From NCBI GenBank assembly GCA_000466585.1, contig KE993464.1:424458-488457 (forward strand): a DNA stretch of 64,000 nt. The letters run 5' to 3'. Numbering within the stretch: position 1 is the stretch's first letter; every line of letters begins with the position of its first letter. Position numbers and translations under genes: made by a program. Below, one piece after another: positions 1 through 7,746 of this stretch. Origin of the DNA: Clostridiales bacterium oral taxon 876 str. F0540. Its GTDB lineage: Bacteria; Bacillota; Clostridia; Clostridiales; Clostridiaceae. The notes beneath the pieces are model-generated. The model saw nothing but the letters and a program-made list of their open reading frames with translations, did not search any database and was not told the DNA's origin.

Positions 1-1
1 T

Positions 2-169
2 ATAGTTACAATTAATATCAATTTAGCTGAGACAGGTAATTATCTAGTGACATACAGCTTTTATATGAAAGCGCCAGATAATGTAACTGTTTTAAGCAAT
101 AGTGCTAAAATTGATCAGATTGATAAACCTCTAGATATGAAATTAGAAGCTCTTCCAGAGATGTATTAA
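2..169 (+). CDS. C-terminal end of an unrecognised protein (cut by window edge)
   Basis: An open frame runs from the window edge to TAA at 167-169 and encodes about 55 residues ending in LEALPEMY. The residues alternate polar and hydrophobic in a beta-rich style (for example NYLVTYSFYMKAPDN), which fits an extracellular or repeat-type domain, but no family can be assigned. A strong hairpin terminator follows at once, so this is the last gene of its transcript. Confidence 0.6.
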   Translation: MVTININLAETGNYLVTYSFYMKAPDNVTVLSNSAKIDQIDKPLDMKLEALPEMY

Positions 170-173
170 ACTA

Positions 174-209
174 TTTTACCCTTGCACTTAAGTGTAAGGG
201 TAAAATTTT
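174..209 (+). terminator. Rho-independent terminator of the upstream partial gene
   Basis: TTTTACCCTTGCAC pairs with GTGTAAGGGTAAAA (one G-U pair) across a TTAA loop, followed by a T run. It separates the partial upstream gene from the prepilin peptidase gene. Confidence 0.85.
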
Positions 210-268
210 GTTTATTGATGTTTTATTTAATTTATTTGGTCAAAAATAAAATTATAAAATAGAAATGG

Positions 269-1042
269 GTGATTTATATAACACTAGATATTTTTTATTC
301 AATTTTCATATTTATATTTGGCCTTTTAATCGGTAGTTTCCTAAACGTCTGCATCTACAGAATTCCTAAGGGAGAATCAATAGCCTTTCCCCCTTCACAT
401 TGCACAAGCTGCAATACAAGACTTAAATTTCTTGATTTATTTCCTGTTTTAAGTTATGTGTTTTTAAAAGGAAAGTGCAGATACTGTGGTGAAATAATTT
501 CACCAAGGTATGCAATAATTGAAATGCTGACTGGCTTGTTGTTTTTAGGAACTTTTTTATGCTATGGGCTAAGCATTCAAACTCTTAAATACATAATTTT
601 AATAAGCTTCATGATAGTGATTGGCATGATTGACTTTGATACCACAGACGTATATTCAGTTACTACCTACAGCGGAATTGCTGTTGGAGTAATTTTTATT
701 ATAGTTAGTTATTTTACAACGGGCTCTGTTTATACATATTTATACGGCGGTCTATTAGCAGGAGGGATTATTGCTTTAATAATTGTGCTAACTAATGGAA
801 TGGGTTGGGGTGATTTTGAAATCTGTCTTATGAGCGGTCTGTACTTAGGTTTTGCAAATTCTATAGTAATGCTTTTAGCGGCTTTTATATTAGGAGGCAT
901 AATAGGAGCGTTCCTTATAATAACCAAGAGAAAAACTAAAAAGGATTACATTCCCTTTGGACCTTATATTGTGCTTGGAACAGTGATTTCACTATTTTTT
1001 GGTGATAAGATTATTTTATGGTATTTGAGTTTTCTACATTGA
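269..1042 (+). CDS. A24-family type IV prepilin peptidase (leader peptidase / N-methyltransferase)
   Basis: An integral membrane aspartic protease that cleaves the leader of type IV pilin-like precursors and usually methylates the new N-terminus. The N-terminal part has GSFLNVCIYRIP and a four-cysteine motif (CTSC...CRYC, about residues 45-75) typical of the bifunctional enzymes. The two catalytic aspartates are expected in IDFDTTDVYS (about residue 120) and GMGWGDFEI (about residue 175, the GD motif). Several hydrophobic helices span the rest. The start used is GTG; there is no in-frame ATG upstream before a stop and no strong Shine-Dalgarno, so the exact start is uncertain. The length (257 aa) is normal for the family. 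No pilin or assembly ATPase genes are nearby in the window. Confidence 0.9.
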   Translation: MIYITLDIFYSIFIFIFGLLIGSFLNVCIYRIPKGESIAFPPSHCTSCNTRLKFLDLFPVLSYVFLKGKCRYCGEIISPRYAIIEMLTGLLFLGTFLCYGLSIQTLKYIILISFMIVIGMIDFDTTDVYSVTTYSGIAVGVIFIIVSYFTTGSVYTYLYGGLLAGGIIALIIVLTNGMGWGDFEICLMSGLYLGFANSIVMLLAAFILGGIIGAFLIITKRKTKKDYIPFGPYIVLGTVISLFFGDKIILWYLSFLH

Positions 1043-1067
1043 CAAAACATAAATCTTTCATTACAAT
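1039..1067 (+). promoter_or_regulatory. Sigma-A type promoter for the guaB riboswitch leader
   Basis: TTGACA at 1039-1044 and TACAAT at 1062-1067 are separated by 17 bp. The predicted start near 1074 lies about 20 nt before the purine aptamer. The -35 box overlaps the end of the prepilin peptidase gene. Confidence 0.7.
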
Positions 1068-1095
1068 AATATAAATAAATTAAATATTGCATTTT

Positions 1096-1162
1096 AACTC
1101 GTATATCCCCTGAATATGGCAGGGAGTATCTACCGGAAGCCGTAAATTTCCGACTATGAGTG
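1096..1162 (+). ncRNA. Guanine (purine) riboswitch aptamer
   Basis: The purine aptamer core is readable: P1 arms ACTC (1097-1100) and GAGT (1158-1161), the GAATATGGC segment in P2, the J2/3 element GTATCTACCGG, CCGTAAATTTCCG for P3, and GACTATGAG at the 3' side. The specificity base in GACTATG is C (position 74 of the standard numbering), which indicates guanine or hypoxanthine rather than adenine. Position 48 is A, a position known to be flipped out and variable. It is followed by a terminator and then guaB, so it should switch off GMP synthesis when guanine is plentiful. Confidence 0.93.
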
Positions 1163-1183
1163 ATTTATAGCTATGCATTTGCT

Positions 1184-1240
1184 GCATACTAATTTCACTT
1201 ATGGTTTTTTTATAAGTGAAGTTGGTATGCTTTTTATTTT
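1184..1240 (+). terminator. Riboswitch expression-platform terminator
   Basis: GCATACTAATTTCACTTAT pairs with ATAAGTGAAGTTGGTATGC (two G-U pairs), loop GGTTTTTT, then TTTTTATTTT. The long hairpin lies between the guanine aptamer and guaB and is the expected OFF structure when ligand is bound. Confidence 0.9.
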
Positions 1241-1298
1241 ATATAAATGCAGCTTCTGGGAAAATCACAAATAATTATAAAGAAAGGAAGTTGAAAAA

Positions 1299-2750
1299 AT
1301 GGCAGTAATTTTGAAACAAGCTTATACCTTTGATGACGTTCTATTAGTACCCCAAAAATCCGAGGTGCTTCCAAAGGATGTAATACTTGAAACTAACTTA
1401 ACAAAGACCATTAAGCTTAACATCCCTTTGATAAGCGCAGGAATGGATACTGTTACAGAATCTAAGATGGCTATTGCTATGGCTAGAGAGGGCGGAATTG
1501 GAATCATACACAAGAATATGAGCATCGAAAGACAAGCAACAGAAGTGGACAAGGTTAAGAGGCAGGAAAATGGAGTTATAAGCGATCCTTTTTCACTTGC
1601 ACCGGAAAATACAATTGAAGATGCTTTAGCTCTTATGAGCAAATATAGAATCTCAGGGGTTCCTGTAACAGTTGAAGGAAAGCTGGTTGGGATTTTGACT
1701 AATAGGGATATTATTTTTGAAAATGACTATACTAAGGCTATTTCAGAGGTAATGACTTACGAGAATCTTATTACTGCAGCAGAGGATACTACTATCCAAG
1801 AAGCCAAAGAAATATTAAAAAGGCATAAGATAGAAAAACTTCCTTTAGTAGATAGAATGAATAATTTAAGAGGACTTATAACCATTAAAGATATCGATAA
1901 GGCAATTAAATTTCCTAATGCTGCAAAGGACTTTAGAGGAAGACTTTTGTGTGGTGCAGCCGTAGGAGTAAGCAATGATATGATGGAAAGAGTGGAAGCT
2001 CTTTATAAAGCAGGTGTGGATGTTATTGTAATTGATACAGCACATGGACACTCTTTTGGAGTTACAGAAGCTGTCAGAAAAATTAAGAAAAGCTATCCAG
2101 AACTTCAGGTTATTGCAGGAAATGTTGCAACAGCAGAAGCAACTAGAGACTTAATTGAAGCTGGCGTGGATTGTGTTAAGGTCGGAATAGGACCAGGCTC
2201 AATATGTACAACAAGAGTTGTTGCTGGAGTGGGAGTACCTCAGCTGACAGCAGTTATGGATTGTGTAGAAGAGGCTAAGAAGCATGATATACCTGTAATT
2301 GCTGATGGAGGAATTAAGTACTCTGGTGACGTTGTTAAGGCTTTAGCGGCAGGAGCAAAGATTGTTATGATGGGATCATTGTTTGCAGGCTGTGAGGAAG
2401 CTCCGGGAGAAATGGAAGTTTATCAGGGCAGAAGCTATAAAAGCTATAGAGGAATGGGCTCCTTAAGTGCAATGGCTCAAGGCAGCAAGGATAGATATTT
2501 CCAAGAAGGAAATAAAAAGCTTGTTCCGGAAGGAATTGAAGGAAGAGTACCTTATAAAGGCTATGTATCAGAAACAATTTATCAGCTTCTTGGAGGCTTG
2601 CGCTCAGGCATGGGTTACGTTGGGGCTGCTAATTTAGAGGAACTTAATGCTAGAGCAGTATTTGTTGTTCAAACAGCATCCGGACTTAGAGAAAGTCACC
2701 CTCATGATATAGTTATAACAAAGGAAGCACCTAACTACAGTGTAAATTAA
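1299..2750 (+). CDS. guaB: IMP dehydrogenase
   Basis: Catalyses NAD-dependent oxidation of IMP to XMP, the first committed step to GMP. The TIM-barrel frame is interrupted by two CBS domains (about residues 90-205, for example SLAPENTIEDAL and LITAAEDTTIQEA). The catalytic cysteine is in GIGPGSICTTR and the flap region contains SYRGMGS. A length of 483 aa is usual. AAAGGAAG lies upstream of the ATG. It is followed 12 bp later by guaA, forming a two-gene GMP operon under the upstream guanine riboswitch. Confidence 0.98.
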   Translation: MAVILKQAYTFDDVLLVPQKSEVLPKDVILETNLTKTIKLNIPLISAGMDTVTESKMAIAMAREGGIGIIHKNMSIERQATEVDKVKRQENGVISDPFSLAPENTIEDALALMSKYRISGVPVTVEGKLVGILTNRDIIFENDYTKAISEVMTYENLITAAEDTTIQEAKEILKRHKIEKLPLVDRMNNLRGLITIKDIDKAIKFPNAAKDFRGRLLCGAAVGVSNDMMERVEALYKAGVDVIVIDTAHGHSFGVTEAVRKIKKSYPELQVIAGNVATAEATRDLIEAGVDCVKVGIGPGSICTTRVVAGVGVPQLTAVMDCVEEAKKHDIPVIADGGIKYSGDVVKALAAGAKIVMMGSLFAGCEEAPGEMEVYQGRSYKSYRGMGSLSAMAQGSKDRYFQEGNKKLVPEGIEGRVPYKGYVSETIYQLLGGLRSGMGYVGAANLEELNARAVFVVQTASGLRESHPHDIVITKEAPNYSVN

Positions 2751-2762
2751 GGGAGGAACTAA

Positions 2763-4292
2763 ATGAGAGAACTTATTTTAATTATAGATTTTGGTGGACA
2801 ATATAATCAGCTTATAGCGAGACGTGTTAGAGAAGCAGGAGTATACTGCGAGATTGTTCCATATACTTATACTTTAGAAAAAATAAAAGAAAAAGATCCA
2901 AAAGGTATAATTTTCACAGGCGGACCTAATAGTGTATACGGGGAAGGAGCACCAAGGGTCGACAAGAATATATTTGATTTAGACATACCTGTCCTTGGAA
3001 TTTGTTATGGACAACAGTTAATGGCTTACACTTTAGGCGGCGAAGTTGCAAGCGCAAAAATAAGGGAATACGGAAAAACTGAGGTTGTTCTAAACAGCGA
3101 AAGTAAGCTTTTTAAAGATATAAATTTGAAAGAGCAGTGCTGGATGAGCCATACTGATTTTGTTGCTAAAGTTCCTGAGAATTTTAGTATCATAGCAAGT
3201 ACAAATGGCTGTGAAGCAGCGGCTATGGCAAATGATAATAAAAAACTGTATGGAGTTCAGTTTCATCCAGAGGTAGAACATACGCCTTTTGGTCAAAAGA
3301 TGCTTACAAACTTTTTATATAATGTCTGCGAAGTAAAAGGGGATTGGTCAATGTCTTCTTTTGCAGAGGAGAAAGTAAAAGCAATTAAGGAAATAGTAGG
3401 AGATAAAAAGGTTATTTGTGCTTTATCCGGTGGAGTAGATTCTTCTGTAGCAGCTGTTATGGTGCATAAGGCCATAGGAAAGAATTTAACCTGTGTATTT
3501 GTTGATCATGGTCTTCTAAGAAAAGACGAGGGAGATCAGGTTGAAAAGATTTTTAAACAGCAGTTTGATATGAACCTTATAAGAGTTAATGCAGAGGAAA
3601 GATTTTTAGGAAAGCTTAAAGGAGTAAGCGAGCCTGAGAAGAAGAGAAAAATAATCGGTGAAGAATTTATAAGAGTTTTTGAAGAAGAAGCCAACAAGCT
3701 TGGACAAATAGATTTCCTAGTGCAAGGAACTATATACCCTGATGTAGTAGAAAGCGGTACCGGAACTTCAGCGGTAATAAAAAGCCATCATAATGTTGGA
3801 GGTCTTCCTGAAGATTTAGGCTTTAAACTTATTGAACCATTAAGAGAACTATTTAAAGATGAGGTTAGAAAAGTTGGAGAAGAACTTGGAATTCCTCATA
3901 ATTTAGTTTGGAGACAGCCTTTCCCGGGTCCAGGACTTGCAATTAGAGTTTTAGGGGAGGTAACAGAGGATAAGCTTTCAATTGTAAGAGAAGCAGATGC
4001 GATTTTTAGAGAAGAAGTTGCTTTAAACGGATTAGAAAATAAAATATGGCAGTACTTTGCTTGTCTTCCAAACATTCAATCAGTAGGAGTTATGGGAGAC
4101 GAGAGAACCTATTGCCACACCATAGCATTAAGAGCTGTAACGAGCTCCGATGGAATGACCTCTGACTGGGCTCACATACCATATGAGGTACTAGATAAGG
4201 TTTCAAGGAGAATAGTAAACGAGGTTAAGGGAGTAAATCGTATTGTTTATGATGTAACTTCAAAGCCACCGGCTACTATTGAGTGGGAATAG
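2763..4292 (+). CDS. guaA: GMP synthase (glutamine-hydrolysing)
   Basis: Converts XMP to GMP using ATP and glutamine-derived ammonia. The N-terminal class I glutamine amidotransferase domain (about 1-195) carries the nucleophile in GICYGQQ and the HPEVEHT dyad. The ATP-pyrophosphatase domain has the PP-loop SGGVDSS (about residue 222), and the C-terminal dimerisation domain ends in PPATIEWE. The last codons, GAG TGG GAA TAG, are also the core attachment site used by the adjacent genomic island, so the gene stays intact after integration. RBS GGGAGG is 5 bp from the ATG. Confidence 0.98.
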   Translation: MRELILIIDFGGQYNQLIARRVREAGVYCEIVPYTYTLEKIKEKDPKGIIFTGGPNSVYGEGAPRVDKNIFDLDIPVLGICYGQQLMAYTLGGEVASAKIREYGKTEVVLNSESKLFKDINLKEQCWMSHTDFVAKVPENFSIIASTNGCEAAAMANDNKKLYGVQFHPEVEHTPFGQKMLTNFLYNVCEVKGDWSMSSFAEEKVKAIKEIVGDKKVICALSGGVDSSVAAVMVHKAIGKNLTCVFVDHGLLRKDEGDQVEKIFKQQFDMNLIRVNAEERFLGKLKGVSEPEKKRKIIGEEFIRVFEEEANKLGQIDFLVQGTIYPDVVESGTGTSAVIKSHHNVGGLPEDLGFKLIEPLRELFKDEVRKVGEELGIPHNLVWRQPFPGPGLAIRVLGEVTEDKLSIVREADAIFREEVALNGLENKIWQYFACLPNIQSVGVMGDERTYCHTIALRAVTSSDGMTSDWAHIPYEVLDKVSRRIVNEVKGVNRIVYDVTSKPPATIEWE

Positions 4293-4294
4293 AA
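4281..4294 (+). repeat. attL core: left direct repeat of the guaA island
   Basis: GAGTGGGAATAGAA covers the last codons and stop of guaA and recurs exactly at 25777-25790. The 3' end of guaA is a known integration hotspot for tyrosine-recombinase islands, and the GAGTGGGA core matches that pattern. Confidence 0.85.
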
Positions 4295-4300
4295 TCTATA

Positions 4301-4345
4301 AAGTTCGCAAGCCTTATAAAATAAGGGTTTGCGGACTTTTCTTTT
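4301..4345 (+). terminator. Terminator of the gua operon, shared with the convergent integrase
   Basis: AAGTTCGCAAGCCTTAT pairs with ATAAGGGTTTGCGGACTT with minor bulges, then TTCTTTT. It lies between convergent guaA and int, just inside the island. Confidence 0.75.
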
Positions 4346-4351
4346 AAGCTG

Positions 4352-4370
4352 TGATTCTAATTTGATTCTA
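4352..4370 (+). repeat. Left arm-type integrase site (two TGATTCTA units)
   Basis: TGATTCTA occurs at 4352-4359 and 4363-4370, 11 bp apart, just downstream of the int stop codon. The same pair with the same 11-bp pitch occurs at 25656-25674 inside the right end. This is the expected architecture for N-terminal arm-site binding by a lambda/Tn916-type integrase. Confidence 0.6.
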
Positions 4371-5435
4371 CTTTAATTTTTCAAGGGCATCTACTACTTT
4401 ATTTTGCTTATTAGGATACAAATGAGAGTATGTATTTAATGTAGTTTCTATCTTTTCATGACCTAAGCGTTCAGCTATTAATAAAGGTGTGAAACCTAGT
4501 TCAACTAATAATGAAGCATGGCTGTGTCTTAGATCATGAAGCCTGATTCTTTTAACGCTTGCTTTTTTACAACCTCTATCCATTTCATGATGCAAGAAAT
4601 ACTTAGTGAAGGGGAATATCCTATCATTAGGTTTAATATCGTAAAGAGTATTAATATAACTCTTCAAATCTTCACATAAGAAATCTGTTATTGGTATAAC
4701 TCTATTACTCTTTGGTGTTTTAGGAGCTGTTACCACATCTTCTTTTCCTAATCTTTGTATTGATTTATTAATGGTTATAGTCTTGTTATAAAAATCTATA
4801 TCAGCTAGAGTAAGAGCCATTAATTCTCCAATTCTCATGCCAGTCCAATATAAAGTTTCAAAAGCTATTTTGGATTGAGGTTTGTCCGAAACACATTCAA
4901 TGAACTTTATATATTCTTCTTTTGTCCAAAATAGCATCTCTTCTGCATTTTTCTTACCCATACTGCCGGCTTTATGGCAAGGGTTCTCCTTTAAATCATA
5001 GTACTTAACAGCATAATTAAATATAGCAACTAACTGATTGTTAATTGCTTTAAGGTAGGTTTCAGAATAGTCCTTTTCATCCTTCATCAACTTATTTTGC
5101 CACTTTCTTATATGTGTAGCCTTAATTGTATTTATAGGCATGTTTTTAAAGTAAGGAAGAATCTTTAACTCTATCATATATTTCTTATTAGCTATAGTAG
5201 ACTTTCTAAGCCTATTCTCCATATCTTCAAAATATAATTCCACTAAAGATCCAAAGGACATATCAGGATTGGCCTGCTGTTTACTCAGAAACTCTCTTTC
5301 CCACTCCAATGCTTCTCCCTTTTTCTTAAAACCTCTTTTAAGTTTCTTCTTCTTTTCACCTGTCCAAGTAGTGTAATAAAACTGTACATACCAGGTGCCT
5401 TGTTTTTCGTCTTTATATGCAGGAATAATAATCAC
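4368..5435 (-). CDS. int: Tyrosine recombinase (island integrase)
   Basis: A site-specific recombinase expected to integrate and excise the island at guaA. The N-terminal part (about 1-60, GTWYVQFYYTTWTGEKKKK) matches an AP2-like arm-DNA-binding domain, followed by a SAM-like core-binding domain (about 60-165) and the catalytic domain. Catalytic residues visible are R201 (TGMRIGE), H300 and R303 (LHDLRHSH), H326 and the nucleophile Y336 (NTYSHLY). The open frame begins at a GTG that overlaps the ribosome binding site AGGGGGTG. The related integrase at 25864-26913 starts with Met at a position aligning to Ile4 here, encoded by ATT at 5426-5424, 8 nt from AGGGGG. The true start may therefore be this ATT. 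Confidence 0.95.
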   Translation of the reverse strand: MIIIPAYKDEKQGTWYVQFYYTTWTGEKKKKLKRGFKKKGEALEWEREFLSKQQANPDMSFGSLVELYFEDMENRLRKSTIANKKYMIELKILPYFKNMPINTIKATHIRKWQNKLMKDEKDYSETYLKAINNQLVAIFNYAVKYYDLKENPCHKAGSMGKKNAEEMLFWTKEEYIKFIECVSDKPQSKIAFETLYWTGMRIGELMALTLADIDFYNKTITINKSIQRLGKEDVVTAPKTPKSNRVIPITDFLCEDLKSYINTLYDIKPNDRIFPFTKYFLHHEMDRGCKKASVKRIRLHDLRHSHASLLVELGFTPLLIAERLGHEKIETTLNTYSHLYPNKQNKVVDALEKLK

Positions 5436-5460
5436 CCCCTTAAATAGCAGGATAATAATA

Positions 5461-5961
5461 TTATTGATATTTCTTTATTAGTTCCAACAACATGAATTGC
5501 ATGTACGATTTGTAACTATTACGTAAGTTATCAAAGTCATTCAGAGGAACTTTAACAGTAATGTTATTATAGGATAATATATAGCAGGATTGTTTTATAT
5601 CACAATTTGAACAGTTCAGTTCTGTACCATCTATGTAATTACAACCAACAATATCAGCCTTATCCTCTTTGGGACAATTGAACTCTTGAAAATAACAACC
5701 AAGAAGGTTTAATTGTTCTCTAAATAATCTTGATTCTTCTATCTTTTGTTTAATTTCTTCATATCCTAATAGATAAAGGACGTTTGTATCTAAAGCCTTC
5801 GCTATATCTTCTAATAAGCTAATAGGTACTTCAATCTCTCCGCTTTCATATTTTTGTACAGTACTTTCAGCTTTATTAAGAATTTTGGATAACTGCTTTT
5901 GAGTTAATTTCTTGCTCTTTCTTTTTTCTCTTATTCGATCTGCTACTGTTTGATTAATCAA
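5461..5961 (-). CDS. XRE-family transcriptional repressor of the island
   Basis: The N-terminal helix-turn-helix is evident (RIREKRKSKKLTQKQLSKILNKAESTVQKYESGEIEVP), as in phage CI/Cro and ICE repressors. The C-terminal half has several cysteines (CYFQEFNC, CNYIDGTELNCSNCDIKQSC) that could bind metal or respond to redox. Translation is taken from TTG at 5961, which has AAGGTGGTG 6 nt upstream; an ATG 11 codons further upstream (5994) lacks a ribosome binding site. It lies between int and the divergent excisionase-like gene, the usual place for the maintenance repressor. Confidence 0.85.
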   Translation of the reverse strand: MINQTVADRIREKRKSKKLTQKQLSKILNKAESTVQKYESGEIEVPISLLEDIAKALDTNVLYLLGYEEIKQKIEESRLFREQLNLLGCYFQEFNCPKEDKADIVGCNYIDGTELNCSNCDIKQSCYILSYNNITVKVPLNDFDNLRNSYKSYMQFMLLELIKKYQ

Positions 5962-6252
5962 AAAGTTCACCACCTTCTTAAAATAATTTAGCATAAAAAA
6001 TATAAATAATCAAGAAAATAAAACGAAAATATAGACAAACAATAAAAAACTATATATAATAAAATAAAAAAATACTAATAATACGTGTGGTTAATTAAAA
6101 CAATAGTATAAGTATTAAAATGGCGGTGGTTTGTTAATTAAAGAATTTGGATATTAAAACTTTAGAAATTTATTACAAGTAAAAACAAAGTGAGTATTAG
6201 TTAGAAGTTTAAATTCATTAATTAGTAAGATTGAAACAAGGAGGCATAAAAT
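5962..6252. promoter_or_regulatory. Divergent control region between repressor and excisionase-like gene
   Basis: About 290 bp of very AT-rich sequence with no gene separates the leftward repressor/int genes from the rightward 6253 gene. It must hold both promoters. TTGTTTGTCTATATTTT (minus strand, about 6029-6045) resembles the TTTGTCTATAAA iteron unit at 9410, so a shared binding protein is possible. No exact operator could be defined. Confidence 0.4.
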
Positions 6253-6453
6253 ATGAGCTATTTAACAGTTACAGATGTTAGAAGAATTTTAGGAATAAGT
6301 GCATCAAAAGCATATGTGATAATTAGACAGCTTAATAATGAATTGAAGGAGAAAGGATATATTGTTGTTGCTGGTAAGGTGCCTAAAAAGTATTTTATGG
6401 AAAAGTATTATTGTGATGTAGATGAATTAAAAGAAGAATTGAAGGCTATGTGA
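6253..6453 (+). CDS. Small helix-turn-helix protein, excisionase-like
   Basis: A 66-aa basic protein with a MerR/Xis-like winged-helix pattern (SYLTVTDVRRILGISASKAYVIIRQLNNEL). Preceded by AAGGAGG. It is the first rightward gene after the repressor, where excisionase or early regulators usually lie. A role in excision is inferred from size, fold and position only. Confidence 0.65.
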   Translation: MSYLTVTDVRRILGISASKAYVIIRQLNNELKEKGYIVVAGKVPKKYFMEKYYCDVDELKEELKAM

Positions 6454-6480
6454 TTATAGAAAGCTGATAGCTTTCTTAGA

Positions 6481-6495
6481 TGTCAAATCCGACAG
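6481..6495 (+). repeat. Operator-like 15-mer TGTCAAATCCGACAG, copy 1
   Basis: Exact copy of a partly palindromic motif (TGTC...GACA) also found at 11924-11938 (reverse) and 13904-13918, with a variant at 10565-10579. It sits between the excisionase-like gene and the next gene of the operon. Confidence 0.6.
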
Positions 6496-6656
6496 TTAAG
6501 TTCAATGGAATTATTTATATACTTTGTTTTATATGAATTGAAGTTTAATTGAGTTAATAAATTTAATTATTAGAAGCGTGTAAGAATTAAAGGCTCTTTT
6601 GCAAATGTTGCGGGGAGCCTAAATTTAACTTTAAAACTGCAAAAGGAGAAATATTC

Positions 6657-7115
6657 ATGCATTGCATATTTGAATGTAAAGGAGAATGTACTGTGGTTTC
6701 ACCTGTTCTTGCAAAAGCCATAGGTCTTAATGAAGCTATAATTCTTCAAAAGCTTAATGACTTAATAGAGCTGAATAAGAATGATAGTAGATATTTAAAA
6801 GAAGGGTCAATTTGGACTAATAAATCTGTAGCAGCTTTATGTGAGAAATACTTTCCTTACATGAGTTTAAGTACTGTGAAAAGAGCTATATCCAAATTGA
6901 AGAAGCTGAACTTGATTAAAGTAAAGAGATATTATAGTGAGGAAGTAAAGAGTAGTACTAATTGGTATTCTTTAAATTATGATGCTATTGAAAGCATGAT
7001 TGTAATAGATGATAAGTTTACAGAGCTAGAAGAGTCATTTGTTTTAGGAAAGGGTCAAAATGAACCAATAACTGATGAGTTATTGATTATAGAATTAGAA
7101 GAGATAGAAATATAA
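6657..7115 (+). CDS. Winged-helix DNA-binding protein, possible replication protein
   Basis: A 152-aa protein whose pattern (SPVLAKAIGLNEAIILQKLNDLI, then IWTNKSVAALCEKYFPYMSLSTVKRAISKLKKLNLI) resembles the winged-helix N-terminus of plasmid and phage replication initiators or replisome organizers. The C-terminal tail is acidic. AAAGGAG precedes the ATG. It lies in the early region of the island upstream of a second Rep-like gene. One copy of the GGTCAAAATGAACC motif lies inside its 3' end (7053-7066). Confidence 0.6.
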   Translation: MHCIFECKGECTVVSPVLAKAIGLNEAIILQKLNDLIELNKNDSRYLKEGSIWTNKSVAALCEKYFPYMSLSTVKRAISKLKKLNLIKVKRYYSEEVKSSTNWYSLNYDAIESMIVIDDKFTELEESFVLGKGQNEPITDELLIIELEEIEI

Positions 7116-7192
7116 AGATTAGTTGACAAGAAGCTTATGTAAGAAATAATAACAGGTTCAAAATGATCTAATTTATGGATGAATAAAGTAAG

Positions 7193-7372
7193 ATGAGGTA
7201 TCTTGATATTTTTAAAAGTGATGAAAAATCATTAATAGATAATAGACAAGTTTCAAAGATTATAGGTGAGAAGCATGAGCATTAATTTGGAGGTATCAGA
7301 AATTATATAAAAGCTAATATGACTCCACAATTTTGCAGAGTCATATTATTTTTGTATAAAGTGTTCACATAA
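7193..7372 (+). pseudogene. Remnant of a Rha-family phage regulatory protein with an in-frame stop
   Basis: Reading from ATG 7193 gives a 30-residue piece with IDNRQVSKIIGEKHEH, then TAA at 7283-7285, and the same frame continues FGGIRNYIKAN to TAA at 7370-7372. The pattern fits the Rha/antirepressor N-terminus (IDSREVAxMIGKxHKHLLRDIRNYI). The family match is from memory of the motif; the interrupted frame is seen directly. Confidence 0.5.
7316..7354 (+). terminator. Intrinsic terminator of the early island operon
   Basis: AATATGACTC and GAGTCATATT form a 10-bp stem around a CACAATTTTGCA loop, followed by ATTTTT. It lies inside the broken Rha-like frame. Confidence 0.75.
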
Positions 7373-7495
7373 ATATTTAAAATAAAGATAAGCTTTTTTA
7401 TTTATTAACTAAATTAGAATTATACTTAGTATCAAATAACATGATAGGAGAAAAGGTTTTTTATTTACGCAACATATATTACAAAGTTTTATGAA

Positions 7496-7597
7496 ATGGA
7501 GGAGCAACTTAAGTTAAAGGGATTAAATTGTACACAAACATATGCTGATGCTTTAAGGTTCGCTGCGGAAATAGAAGAAAGAAGACAAAATAAATAG
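7496..7597 (+). CDS. Small hypothetical ORF (33 aa), doubtful
   Basis: ATG at 7496 opens a 33-codon frame ending EIEERRQNK at TAG 7595-7597. The same frame is open upstream for about 14 further codons without a usual start. No clear ribosome binding site precedes the ATG. It may be the tail of a lost gene. Confidence 0.25.
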   Translation: MEEQLKLKGLNCTQTYADALRFAAEIEERRQNK

Positions 7598-7603
7598 AAA
7601 TTA

Positions 7604-7728
7604 AATTTCCAGTAAAAGAGCATGATCTTTATGGGGTGACCCTTATTACTATATAGGTATACTATATAAAGCTAGTAATATCAATGGCTTTGAAGCATTT
7701 TGAGTGCTTCAAAGCCTAACTGGAAATT
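7604..7728. repeat. Nested inverted repeat and 12-bp hairpin before the Rep-like gene
   Basis: AATTTCCAGT (7604-7613) and ACTGGAAATT (7719-7728) form a 10-bp inverted repeat. Inside it GGCTTTGAAGCA and TGCTTCAAAGCC (7686-7716) form a perfect 12-bp stem with a 7-nt loop and no T run. The placement directly upstream of a putative replication protein suggests an origin or a leader structure controlling rep, by inference. Confidence 0.5.
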
Positions 7729-7746
7729 AGCATAGGAGGTACGGAT

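Noticed and set aside
1043..1298. Adenine-type purine riboswitch
   Set aside because: The specificity position in GACTATG is C rather than T, and the gene downstream is guaB, so guanine sensing is the better call.
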